Source of the DNA: GWF2-43-63 sp964559205
GTDB lineage: Bacteria; Bacteroidota; Bacteroidia; Bacteroidales; DTU049
Reading direction: 5' to 3'
Assembly: GCA_964559205.1 (NCBI GenBank)
Contig: CAZLHV010000028.1
Location: forward strand, 1 to 23,957
Length of the DNA stretch: 23,957 nucleotides
Positions 7,063-15,041 of this stretch are shown here, in pieces. Under the pieces are notes generated by a model, which was not told the DNA's origin, ran no database searches, and saw nothing but the letters and a program-made list of their open reading frames with translations. The position numbers and the translations under genes were made by a program. The number at the start of each line of letters is the position of its first letter. Position 1 is the first letter of the stretch.

Positions 7063-7165
7063 CAAGGTGGACTTTTTAATTTAATGATCATTTTCAGTGG
7101 AACGTTTCTGGAATATTATTCACTATTTTGTGTTTCGGGGTTTTTGTAAATGTCATATGTTTACA

Positions 7166-7618
7166 ATGCGCATTAACCCGTTATTGCTTTTAAATAAAAC
7201 AAATCTGATCAAACGCAGGTTTGAAAAAATGGGCATAAGTAACCCAATTGAGGAATTCAACAAATTGATGATGCATCCAAAATATGGCATTTGCTCAAAT
7301 TTTTCCTTTGGGACCATGTTCGGGCTTTTAATGCTAATATTCAGTGGGATATCAAGTATTGTTATCATTGCATTTCAGATGGAGTTTTCTGTTAAAGTGC
7401 TGCCATTTATTGTGTTAGGAATAGCCGCATTGACAATTAATCACTTTTTGTTATTCAGGCAAGATAAGTACTTGAAGTACTTCAAAAAATTTCAACAGTT
7501 TAGTAAGAAGGAACGATGCCATTGGAAGTGGATTACCATCATTGTTGTACTTGCCATCGTGGTATTTAGCGTTGGCAGTTTAGTTTTAATGCTTAAGGTA
7601 ATACAGCAACAAAAGTAG
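7166..7618 (+). CDS. Integral membrane protein, candidate immunity protein
   Basis: About 150 residues from MRINPLLLLNKTNLIK. The in-frame ATG at 7157 or start at 7097 would add only an implausible Cys/aromatic leader. A basic cytoplasmic lead (KRRFEKMGISNPIEEFNKL) precedes three helices: FGLLMLIFSGISSIVIIAF, VLPFIVLGIAALTINHFLLF, and after a Lys-rich loop (KYFKKFQQFSKKERCHWKW) ITIIVVLAIVVFSVGSLVLML. No family recognised. It follows the third Rhs tag, so an immunity role is plausible by position only. Confidence 0.6.
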   Translation: MRINPLLLLNKTNLIKRRFEKMGISNPIEEFNKLMMHPKYGICSNFSFGTMFGLLMLIFSGISSIVIIAFQMEFSVKVLPFIVLGIAALTINHFLLFRQDKYLKYFKKFQQFSKKERCHWKWITIIVVLAIVVFSVGSLVLMLKVIQQQK

Positions 7619-7741
7619 CTGTATTTGGGTGCGAGCAACTAAATGAACTTTTAATGTATATTTGAGTGGTTTTTTTCGGCACAACGAGTTCAGTTACTGC
7701 CGGCACTTTTGCTTCATTTAATGCACAAACCTGGCAAACAT

Positions 7742-8214
7742 ATGTTTGGTAATAAAAAGTTTAAGATATGGAAGAATTTGCATGTGATGGCGGTGATAGC
7801 GATCATTGTGCTGATGAATGTGGTGGTTCTTTATTCCACCTGGGATGACAAGGAAAAGGAAGAAGCACGCTATGCCCCGTTTCATAAGAAATGGGTGAAG
7901 CTTGATGACAGTATTTGTGGTGTTGTGACCAGTTTTTTATTGATCGGGATGTTGTGCTCTGCACAATTGATGATACACTAAAGCGCAAGCTTGGTGGCTA
8001 TAATCTTGATTATATGCCGGAACATCTTTCGGAAATTATTGCCTGCGGCGATTCGCTGATTAAAAAAAAGAACGATGAGTTTTTGTATTTGATTCATCAG
8101 GGCAAAAGATATCAATTTCATTTCGAACACAACATGGCAAACGGCAAAGTGCTTGAACCGCATTATCAAAACGAATATGCTCGAGAGGCTGCACGACAGG
8201 CAAGAGAAAACTAA
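7742..8214 (+). pseudogene. Membrane-anchored hypothetical protein, split by a frameshift at a T6 run
   Basis: Two overlapping frames make one sensible protein. The first, from ATG 7742, gives MFGNKKFKIWKNLHVM, one membrane helix (AVIAIIVLMNVVVLYS) and WVKLDDSICGVVTSF, but then runs into a non-matching tail to 7981. The second frame continues from the T run at 7933-7938 as FFIDRDVVLCTIDD, KRKLGGYNLDYMPEHLS, IIACGDSLIKKKNDEFLYL and a basic end at 8214. One extra T would restore SICGVVTSFFIDRDVV in a single frame. It may be a contracted homopolymer in the genome (inactive or phase-variable) or an assembly error. It is placed like the other candidate immunity genes; no family is recognised. Confidence 0.65.
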
Positions 8215-8225
8215 AGATAAATCAC

Positions 8226-8531
8226 ATGAATACATTTCAGATGATTCAAGCTGCGTTGACAGGAGCAGGTGGTGTGCTGGTGCTGCTGTATTTTATTTTC
8301 AGAATTCGCATGATCCGGCGTTTGTTGGGGTCAGCGCACTCGCTCAGCGATTATTATATTGGTTTTTCTGACAAAGGCCTGATTGACCGGATGCGCAAAC
8401 GGGCTGAGGGCGAGCCCGAAACGGAAGCCCACATTCGGCGTTTTATCCTTGCACGCCGAGTATTTATACTAGGCGTTATGGTCATTGTTTTTACCATATA
8501 CGCTTTGTATTTGATTGCGGATGCGAAATAG
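8226..8531 (+). CDS. Small membrane protein, hypothetical
   Basis: 101 residues with two membrane helices (AALTGAGGVLVLLYFIF and VFILGVMVIVFTIYALYLIA) joined by a charged loop (LIDRMRKRAEGEPETEAHIRRF). No family recognised. It is 11 bases after the broken gene at 7742-8214 and is the last gene of the AT-rich island; its own composition is closer to the downstream housekeeping operon. It could be an immunity-type accessory protein or an unrelated chromosomal gene at the island border. Confidence 0.6.
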   Translation: MNTFQMIQAALTGAGGVLVLLYFIFRIRMIRRLLGSAHSLSDYYIGFSDKGLIDRMRKRAEGEPETEAHIRRFILARRVFILGVMVIVFTIYALYLIADAK

Positions 8532-8649
8532 GGCATGTGGTCCGGGTGCAAATGGCCCTGAGCATTTTTTCATGCATTTATGATCAATTGCACGGTTTTT
8601 TTACTGACCCGAGGGGGCATGGCAGAGCGGGGGAGCTTGAGTCCGGTCA

Positions 8650-8680
8650 TTTGCTGATGTCGGGAAAAGCATTACCTTTG
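8650..8680 (+). promoter_or_regulatory. Bacteroidota-type promoter of the dut operon
   Basis: TTTG at 8650-8653, a 19-base spacer, then TACCTTTG at 8673-8680. This matches the Bacteroidota consensus TTTG-N19-TAnnTTTG exactly. Transcription would start around 8685-8690, giving a very short leader before the ATG at 8701. Confidence 0.8.
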
Positions 8681-8700
8681 CTGTTTGTAAAAAGCCGTTC

Positions 8701-9132
8701 ATGAAGATTAACATTGTAAACCGCAGCAACAATCCGCTTCCGGCCTACGAGACGGAGTTTTCGGCTGGCCTCGATCTGCGGGCATATCTCAACGAAGATT
8801 TGGTGCTGAAACCCATGGAACGGAAGTTGGTTCCGACGGGTTTGTATTTGTCGATTCCTAAGGGGTTTGAGGCTCAGGTGCGTCCCCGAAGCGGGCTTGC
8901 CATCAAAAGCGGCATCACGGTTTTGAACACACCAGGCACCGTCGACAGCGATTATCGTGGCGAGGTGAAGGTTATTTTGATCAATTTCTCCGATACGGAG
9001 TTTGTGATCCGCAATGGTGACCGTATTGCACAGATGGTGATTGCTGCACATGAGCGTGCCGAATGGGAGCAGGTCGAAGAACTCGACAATACCGTTCGGG
9101 GTAGTGGAGGATTTGGTCACACCGGCCTGTAA
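8701..9132 (+). CDS. dut: dUTP diphosphatase (dUTPase)
   Basis: 143 residues, the normal length of a trimeric dUTPase. The enzyme hydrolyses dUTP to dUMP and diphosphate, keeping uracil out of DNA and supplying dUMP for thymidylate synthesis. All five motifs are present in order: SAGLDLRA (21-28), RPRSGLA (61-67), NTPGTVDSDYRGE (76-88, catalytic Asp82), FVIRNGDRIAQM (101-112) and the glycine-rich RGSGGFGHTG (133-142), which closes over the nucleotide. It is the first gene of a tightly spaced operon behind a consensus promoter; the next gene starts 17 bases downstream. Nothing abnormal was seen. Confidence 0.97.
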   Translation: MKINIVNRSNNPLPAYETEFSAGLDLRAYLNEDLVLKPMERKLVPTGLYLSIPKGFEAQVRPRSGLAIKSGITVLNTPGTVDSDYRGEVKVILINFSDTEFVIRNGDRIAQMVIAAHERAEWEQVEELDNTVRGSGGFGHTGL

Positions 9133-9149
9133 TTAAAACATTCCGCGTT

Positions 9150-10154
9150 ATGAAGATGATTATTCCAATGGCAGGTATGGGAAAACGAATGAGACCTCAT
9201 ACGCTCACCATCCCAAAGCCTTTGATTAATATTGCCGGCAAACCCATTGTACAGCGCCTTGTTGAAGACCTGAGCGGGCTGATTCCTGATAAAGTGGATG
9301 AAATTGCTTTTGTCATTGGCGATTTTGGCCGCGAAGCCGAAGAACAGTTGCTGGCCATTGCCGCAAGTGTGGGTGCCAAAGGCAGCATTTTTTACCAGAA
9401 TCAGCCATTGGGCACCGCGCATGCCATTCATTGTGCTGCATCGCTGCTGAGTGGTCAGGTCATTGTGGCTTTTGCCGATACCTTGTTTCGCACAACAGAA
9501 CCCATGGATATTACCCGCGAGGGCATCATCTGGGTGCATCGGGTAGCCAACCCTTCGGCATTTGGAGTGGTGTTGCTCGACGACAAGGGGCATGTGTGCC
9601 GTTTTGTCGAAAAACCACAGAAGCCTGTTTCCGATATGGCCATTGTGGGTGTTTATTATTTCCGAGAAGCCGAAAAGCTTTTATCTGAAATAGAGCATTT
9701 GCTCAGTCATAAACTTATGGTCAACGGGGAATACCAACTCACCGATGCCCTGGAAAATATGATGCAAAAAGGAGCCGGCTTTTCGGTTTACAATGTCGAA
9801 GAATGGCTCGATTGCGGAAACAAAGACGCCACGGTGCACACCAACAAAAGAATTTTGGACTTCTCAAATGGACACACCATTATTTCGGGCGATTTAACGC
9901 AGCAGAACTCCATCATCATCAGGCCCTGTTATATCGGCAAGAACGTAAAGCTGGTCAACAGCATTGTGGGACCCCATGTGTCGGTGGGCGAGGGCACGGT
10001 GATTACCAATTGCATCTTATCCAATTCCATCATTCAGTCGCACACCAAGCTCACCAATGCCAATATCGACAACAGCATGGTGGGAAATTATGTTGAATAC
10101 AGCGAAAGATACAAGGAACTCAATATTGGCGATTTTACCGTGATTGCTCAATGA
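9150..10154 (+). CDS. Sugar-1-phosphate nucleotidyltransferase with hexapeptide-repeat tail
   Basis: 334 residues. The N-terminal ~230 form an NTP-transferase domain: the signature MAGMGKRMRPHT with PKPL (7-25; Arg13 and Lys23 expected to bind the nucleotide phosphates), QNQPLGTAHAI, and the metal-binding region VIVAFADTLF. VEKP and the substrate-pocket WLDCGN follow. The C-terminal ~100 residues show repeating hexapeptides (IGKNVKLVNSIVGPHVSVGEG, then TNCILSNSII), giving a left-handed beta helix as in GlmU- and RmlA-like bifunctional enzymes. The sugar is not certain: glucose- or mannose-1-phosphate activation for envelope glycans is likely. No acetyltransferase active site could be confirmed. 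The stop overlaps the next start (ATGA). Confidence 0.88.
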   Translation: MKMIIPMAGMGKRMRPHTLTIPKPLINIAGKPIVQRLVEDLSGLIPDKVDEIAFVIGDFGREAEEQLLAIAASVGAKGSIFYQNQPLGTAHAIHCAASLLSGQVIVAFADTLFRTTEPMDITREGIIWVHRVANPSAFGVVLLDDKGHVCRFVEKPQKPVSDMAIVGVYYFREAEKLLSEIEHLLSHKLMVNGEYQLTDALENMMQKGAGFSVYNVEEWLDCGNKDATVHTNKRILDFSNGHTIISGDLTQQNSIIIRPCYIGKNVKLVNSIVGPHVSVGEGTVITNCILSNSIIQSHTKLTNANIDNSMVGNYVEYSERYKELNIGDFTVIAQ

Positions 10155-11846
10155 GAAAACTGCTGCTCCTATATATGCTGCTTGCCTTTGTGCTTGTTTC
10201 GTGCAATTCATATCGAAAAGCACTTCGGAAGCACCAACAGCTGAGCGACCGTCAGAAGCTTGAAATCAGCAGCATTTTTGTCGAAGCCACCCGGTACAGG
10301 ATTCTGGGCGACGGAAACCAGGCCGGAGCACTTTATCAGCGGGTGATTGATGAGGATCCGCTTCACGATGCAGCTTTGTTTGAACTGGGCAAGCTTAAGC
10401 TGGTTTCGGGTGAATACGAAACTGCTGCAGGACTCATGAAGCTGGCCATGAAGGTTGATCCTGACAACGAATGGTATGTGCTTGGCTATGCCACAGTTTT
10501 GGAACAGTCGGGACAGTATCAGGATGCCGCAGAGCAGTATCTTTATCTTCAGAAACGATTTCCTGATCGTGCCGAGTTGTATGGCAGCGAAGCTCAATGC
10601 TACATGAAACAAAACCAGTTTCAGAAAGCCATAGACGTGTACGATCGCTTGGAACAACAGTCGGGCATCAACGAGGAGACCTCGGTGCAGAAATATTACA
10701 TTTACATGAATTGGGGAAAGACCGACAAAGCGATGTCTGAAATTCAGAAGCTGGCGCGATTGTTCCCCGATAACACCCAATACCAGATGGCACTGGCCGA
10801 GTATTACATGCAAACCGGTAAAGCCGCGCTGGCCTATCAGGCCATTACCGCCGTGCTGGCAGCCGACCCCGGAAATGCGCTTGCCCGCGCCTATTTGGCC
10901 GATTACTATCACATGTCGGGCAACAACACCCTTGCCGTCCGTGAGATCGGGCTCATTATTTCGGGTCCGAATACTTCGGTCGATGAGAAAATCAGCATTT
11001 TCATGAATATTCTTCAGGCGGGGAGCATCTACGGCGATACCACTTCGGTGTATCCTATGCTCGATACGCTTATTGCCCTGCATGCCGATGACGCCAAAAG
11101 CTGGGCCATGTATGCCGATTTTCTGAATCAGGATGATCGCATTCAGGAGGCAGTTGGAATGTGGAAAAGATCGATCGGGCTCGACAGCAGCCGTTTTGTG
11201 ATCTGGGATCTGGTCTTGGGCAGCTTGTACGACGATCGGCAGTACGATTCCCTTGCCCTGTATGCAAGCCGGGCAGTTGAATTGTTTCCCGAGCAGGGCA
11301 GCGTTTGGTTCTTTGCCGGGGCAGCTGCTTATGAAGCAAAGCAGTATGTGCAGGCCGAAGAATATCTTGCCACGTCCGGAAATGCTGACACAAACGCGTT
11401 ATCTTTTGGCTGAAACATATCTTAGAACAGGCGATCCCGACAAATCAGATGCCCTGTTTGGAAAACTGATCAGCGAAAATCCGGGCAATGTGGTGGCAAA
11501 AAACCGCTTCGCCTACTCTTTGGCTTTGCGAAACCACGATCTCGATCAGGCGATTGCTTTGTCGGGTGAGGTTTTTGATGCCAACAGCGATAAAACCGAT
11601 TTTTTACATACACGCGGGCTGATCCTTTTCAGACAGGGAAAATTTGCCGAAGCCCTCGAGATGTATTCCAAAGCAGTAAAAGCTGGTGGCGACAGAGATG
11701 GGGCATTGCTTGAGCATTATGGCGATGCTTTGTATTTCAACGGCCGGACGGCAGAAGCCTTGGCCAACTGGAAGCTTGCACGCGACATGGGTGGGGCAGG
11801 TTCATTCATTGACAAAAAAATTTCGGAACAGAAATATGTGGAATAA
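10151..11846 (+). CDS. TPR-repeat lipoprotein, frameshifted near 11380
   Basis: Starts at ATG 10151, overlapping the previous stop. A lipoprotein signal (MRKLLLLYMLLAFVLVSC-N, Cys18) anchors it to a membrane. Many tetratricopeptide repeats follow, for example ALFELGKLKLVSGEYETAA and LYGSEAQCYMKQNQFQKA, consistent with an envelope scaffolding protein. The first frame stops at 11413 soon after AEEYLATSG. The +1 frame continues the TPR pattern (TRYLLAETYLRTGDPDKSD ... LARDMGG) to 11846. Deleting one base in GGAAATG (11378-11384) would give one 564-residue protein reading ATSEMLTQTRYLLAET. This may be an assembly error or a real disruption; since it is in a core operon, error is more likely. It overlaps the next gene by 11 bases. 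Confidence 0.85.
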
Positions 11847-12681
11847 GAGAATTATTATCGCCGCTTTGATTTTGATGTTTTCGTTTCAGGCTTGCAATCT
11901 GCTAAAACGGAAAACCAAGAAGGAAATTAAAAACACGGTGAAGCAGGAACAGGGGGTCGAGTCTATCTTCTCGAAAATGAAAGATAATCAGTTCGATTTC
12001 AGAACCCTATCGATGAAGTTTCAGGCTTCGGTTGAAACCGAAAAGGAAAGCACGGTGAATTTCAACGGAAACATGCGCATTATCAAGGACAGAAATATTT
12101 GGCTTTCCTTGTCGGCTGTCCTTGGCATCGAAGCGTTCAGGGTGATCATCACTCCCGACAGCGTGAAAATGATCAACCGGCTGAATAAAACCTATTTTGC
12201 CGGAGACTATCAGCTTATCAACGACTTGCTTAAAACCCCTTTCGACTTTGATATGATTCAGGCCATTGTAACCGGGAATGATTTTTCATATTACGAAAAC
12301 AACATTTTCAAAGTGGGAGAAGACGAGCTTTCCTATAAAATATCTACTCCTGGTCGCAAAAAGCTGAAAAATTATGTCGCCAATCAGGTCGATATGGACA
12401 AAGTTCTTGTGCAGGATATGTGGATCAACCCGGAAAACTACAAAATTGTCAGGCAGCAAATCAAGGAAATCTCTAAGCAAAACAGCAAACTGGTGGTTGA
12501 TTATTCTTCGTTTCAAACGCTGGGAGAGCAACTTTTTGCTCATGAAATGGTGATTTCGGTCGAAGCTGAAAAGAAAAACAATATCAGGGTCAGTTTTGAA
12601 AAGGTAACCTTCGACGAAGAGGTTACTGTACCTTTTACCATTCCGGAATCGTATAAACCGATGGAGCAAAAAACCGAATAG
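11836..12681 (+). CDS. DUF4292 lipoprotein (LolB-like fold suspected)
   Basis: About 281 residues from ATG 11836. The longer in-frame ORF from 11686 lies inside the TPR gene and would bury the signal peptide. MWNKRIIIAALILMFSFQAC-N is a lipoprotein signal (Cys20). The mature part (KFQASVETEKESTVNFNGNM, WLSLSAVLGIEAFRVIITP, MINRLNKTYFAGDY, later YEIVRQQ-like strands and FTIPESYKPM) matches the DUF4292 pattern of Bacteroidota. Alternating strands that bind a hydrophobic ligand suggest a LolA/LolB-like fold, which would mean lipoprotein or lipid handling at the outer membrane. That fold is an inference from memory of the family. It overlaps the TPR gene and is one base from the EnvC-like gene, so the three are translated as a unit. 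Confidence 0.85.
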   Translation: MWNKRIIIAALILMFSFQACNLLKRKTKKEIKNTVKQEQGVESIFSKMKDNQFDFRTLSMKFQASVETEKESTVNFNGNMRIIKDRNIWLSLSAVLGIEAFRVIITPDSVKMINRLNKTYFAGDYQLINDLLKTPFDFDMIQAIVTGNDFSYYENNIFKVGEDELSYKISTPGRKKLKNYVANQVDMDKVLVQDMWINPENYKIVRQQIKEISKQNSKLVVDYSSFQTLGEQLFAHEMVISVEAEKKNNIRVSFEKVTFDEEVTVPFTIPESYKPMEQKTE

Positions 12682-12682
12682 C

Positions 12683-13948
12683 ATGGAAAGTCCTTCTTCC
12701 CCTTGGTTTCGCAATTTATTTACAGGCATGCTCATCGCCATGATCCCATTCATGCTTGCAGCACAGGGAAATAAAAAGAGCCAGTTGCAGAAGCAAAAAG
12801 CCGGACTTGAAAAGGACATTGCAAACACAGCGAACCTTATTGCTGAAACTCAAAAGAATAGCAAGAAAACATCACAACAGCTCAAACTGATTGAAAGTCA
12901 GGTGCATAATTACGAAGAGCTCGTCGATAAAACCGGCAGCGAAATGGGCCTGCTCGATGAGGAGATTACAGTGAAACGCCGTGAATCGGCTGAACTGACC
13001 AAAGACCTTGAGCAGCTAAAATCGCAGTATGCCAGAATGGTCTATTTTGCCTATCTCACCCGGCGCCCACTTTCACGGCTGGTGTATTTGTTCAGTGCCC
13101 GCAGCTTTGCTCAGGCTTGGCGTCGCATGCGTTATTTCCGCGAATATGCTGCCATCAGAAAAAATCAGGCAGATCGGATTATTNNNNNNNNNNCTGACAT
13201 TGAAAGTCTTGTGGCTGAGCTCGAAAGCCTGCGAAACGATAAGCGGTCACTCATGAGCGAACAGGAGCTTCAGATAGCTGAACTCGACCGGCAGAAAAAA
13301 GAAAAAGACAAGCTGATTAAGGATCTGAAAAAGCAGGAAAGTAAGCTGCGTGCCGATATGAAGAAACAACAGCAGGAAGCCGCAGCCATTCAGAAGAAAA
13401 TTCAAAAGATTATTGAAGCCGAAATTGAAGCCAGCCGCAAAAAAAATATTGGATCGGCCAATAACGGAAAAACTACTTCGCAGGGAAACAGCAAGCCTGC
13501 TAATTCCTATCAGATGACTCCTGAAGAATCGCGCATATCGACCACTTTTGCCGGAAACAAGGGCAGTTTACCCTGGCCGGTACCGCAGGGAAGCATCACT
13601 GGCCGCTTTGGTGAACATCCACACCCCGTATTACCCGATATCAAGATTCGGAACAATGGCATCGATATCACATGCCCTGCTGGCACCAGTGCACGCGCCG
13701 TGTTCGAGGGTACCGTGAGTGCGGTTATCAGCGCACCCAATGGCACCAGGCTTGTAATGATCAGACATGGAGAGTATTTATCGGTGTATTCCAACATCGC
13801 ATCGACATCGCTCAAAAGCGGATCGCAGGTTTCAGCGAAACAAACCATCGGACAGGTGTCGGCCGGTGACGATGGCTCTATTGTGCTTCATTTCGAAGTA
13901 TGGAAGGAAAAAGAACCTCAAAACCCTGAAAACTGGTTGTCGCGCTAA
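12683..13948 (+). CDS. envC: EnvC-like murein hydrolase activator (degenerate LytM/M23)
   Basis: About 421 residues as assembled. A signal segment (LFTGMLIAMIPFMLAAQG) is followed by a long Gln/Lys/Glu-rich coiled coil (about 30-265), interrupted by a 10-N gap, then a linker and a LytM/peptidase M23 domain (about 294-418). The zinc site is degenerate. The H-x-G-x-D motif reads N324-N-G-I-D328, the H-x-H motif reads V401-L-H403, and YSNIA replaces the usual YSHL. Loss of zinc ligands is normal for EnvC-type regulators, which activate periplasmic amidases during septum splitting instead of cutting peptidoglycan themselves. The frame happens to match on both sides of the gap. TAATG overlaps the next start. 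Confidence 0.9.
   Translation: MESPSSPWFRNLFTGMLIAMIPFMLAAQGNKKSQLQKQKAGLEKDIANTANLIAETQKNSKKTSQQLKLIESQVHNYEELVDKTGSEMGLLDEEITVKRRESAELTKDLEQLKSQYARMVYFAYLTRRPLSRLVYLFSARSFAQAWRRMRYFREYAAIRKNQADRIIXXXXDIESLVAELESLRNDKRSLMSEQELQIAELDRQKKEKDKLIKDLKKQESKLRADMKKQQQEAAAIQKKIQKIIEAEIEASRKKNIGSANNGKTTSQGNSKPANSYQMTPEESRISTTFAGNKGSLPWPVPQGSITGRFGEHPHPVLPDIKIRNNGIDITCPAGTSARAVFEGTVSAVISAPNGTRLVMIRHGEYLSVYSNIASTSLKSGSQVSAKQTIGQVSAGDDGSIVLHFEVWKEKEPQNPENWLSR
13184..13193. other. Assembly gap (10 N)
   Basis: Ten N in a row within the coiled-coil part of the EnvC-like gene. The reading frame fits on both sides as written, but the true gap length is unknown. Confidence 0.98.
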
Positions 13949-14301
13949 TGAATATTGAGTCATTCCGTGAATATTGCATTGCCAAACCCTTTGTGACCGA
14001 AGAGTTTCCTTTCGATGCTTCTACGCTGGTTTTCAAGGTGGCCGGAAAAATGTTTGCACTGGTCGACCTCGATTCGGATTTTGTTCCGGCCCTGAAATGC
14101 GACCCGGAAGAATCGATCCGGCTGCAGGAAAGACATGCCTGTATCACTGGAGCATACCACATGAATAAGAAGCATTGGATCAATGTTCATCAGGCTTTGT
14201 CGTTCGATGAAAAACTGCTCAGAAAACTCATTGACGACAGCTACCTTCTTGTGGTGTCATCCCTGCCGCTTAAGGTCAGAAAAGAATTGCAGATGCTGTA
14301 A
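13948..14301 (+). CDS. MmcQ/YjbR family protein
   Basis: 117 residues matching the compact MmcQ/YjbR (DUF419) family: MNIESFREYCIAKPFVTEEFPF, then TLVFKVAGKMFALVDLD, LKCDPEESIRLQE, the hallmark YHMNKKHWINV, and ending DDSYLLVVSSLPLKVRKEL. The fold is a small alpha/beta domain often described as DNA-binding-like (CyaY-like); its cellular role is not established. It is the last gene of the dut operon. Its start overlaps the EnvC stop, and its 3' end overlaps the convergent hydrolase gene by 61 bases. Confidence 0.92.
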   Translation: MNIESFREYCIAKPFVTEEFPFDASTLVFKVAGKMFALVDLDSDFVPALKCDPEESIRLQERHACITGAYHMNKKHWINVHQALSFDEKLLRKLIDDSYLLVVSSLPLKVRKELQML

Positions 14302-15041
14302 AATGTTTCGGGTTGTTCGGCATGTAACCAGTGGCCTGCATGGTCGATTGATTCAAGTCGACAGGCAGGAAAAAATTGCCTCATCACTTTTTCGTGTTCC
14401 GTTTCAATGAAAGCCGAAGTTGCACCTTTAATAAATAAGACAGGACCATGATATTGCATGTGCAGGGGAACATCGAATCCGAAAATGCCTGCGATCTGAT
14501 CACTGATGGCACTCAGGTTTAGTTTCCAGGTAAAGCGGTCGTCGCGAAGCCTGACCACATTTTTCAGGATCAGCCCCTGAATTCCTTGATCGGCACTGAC
14601 TTCAGCAACTCTGCTTTCCAGCTCCTGCCGCGATTTGATGTACTCGAAATCGATGGCGTGCATGGCATCGATGAGTGCGGCATGACGCACCGGAGCATAT
14701 GCTACAGGACTGATGTCGGCAACAATGAGGCGCTCTACCATGTGTGGATGAAGCAGTGCCATTTGCATTGCGAGCTTGCCACCCATACTGTGACCTATAA
14801 TGCTCCATCGTGCAGGCTGAAGATCTTCGTAAAGTTCAAGAAGATCCTCGAGCATAGCCTCATAAGTGAAAACGTCGGTGTGAAGGCTCATCCCGTGATT
14901 TCGCAAGTCGGGAACAATCACCCTGAATTGGCTGGATAGTCGCTTGGCATGGGTGACCCAGTTATCGCTCATCCCAAACAAACCATGTAGAATCAGCAGG
15001 GTGTTCTCCCCTTCGCCGTATTCCCTGAAGAAAAGTTTCAT
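14241..15041 (-). CDS. Alpha/beta hydrolase, YbfF-like esterase
   Basis: 266 residues with the alpha/beta hydrolase order: LLILHGLFGMSDNW (oxyanion HG at 19-20), VIVPDLRNHGMS, the nucleophile elbow GHSMGG (Ser85), DISPVAY, and the catalytic His in DHAGHWLHAEQPE. These are the features of the YbfF/short-chain acyl esterase group; the substrate cannot be told. The start overlaps the pdxJ stop as ATGA, so it is translationally coupled downstream of pdxJ. The C-terminus extends about 15 residues past the usual end and lies antisense to the last 61 bases of the MmcQ gene. Confidence 0.9.
   Translation of the reverse strand: MKLFFREYGEGENTLLILHGLFGMSDNWVTHAKRLSSQFRVIVPDLRNHGMSLHTDVFTYEAMLEDLLELYEDLQPARWSIIGHSMGGKLAMQMALLHPHMVERLIVADISPVAYAPVRHAALIDAMHAIDFEYIKSRQELESRVAEVSADQGIQGLILKNVVRLRDDRFTWKLNLSAISDQIAGIFGFDVPLHMQYHGPVLFIKGATSAFIETEHEKVMRQFFPACRLESIDHAGHWLHAEQPETFYSICNSFLTLSGRDDTTRR

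Noticed and set aside
7657..7664. TATATTTG as a -7 promoter box
   Set aside because: The only TTTG upstream is 29 bases away and the gene start is 78 bases downstream; in AT-rich DNA such matches are expected by chance.
8153..8371. 72-codon plus-strand ORF overlapping two genes
   Set aside because: Overlaps the end of the 7742 gene and most of the 5' part of the 8226 gene in another frame; odd composition.
8647..9120. 157-codon minus-strand ORF opposite dut
   Set aside because: Mirror of the clear dUTPase reading frame; no recognisable protein features.
9117..9593. 158-codon minus-strand ORF opposite the nucleotidyltransferase
   Set aside because: Shadow of a strongly supported gene; His/Cys-rich composition typical of antisense frames.
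10208..11083. 291-codon minus-strand ORF opposite the TPR gene
   Set aside because: Long only because the TPR gene's codon use leaves the antisense frame open; no domain seen.
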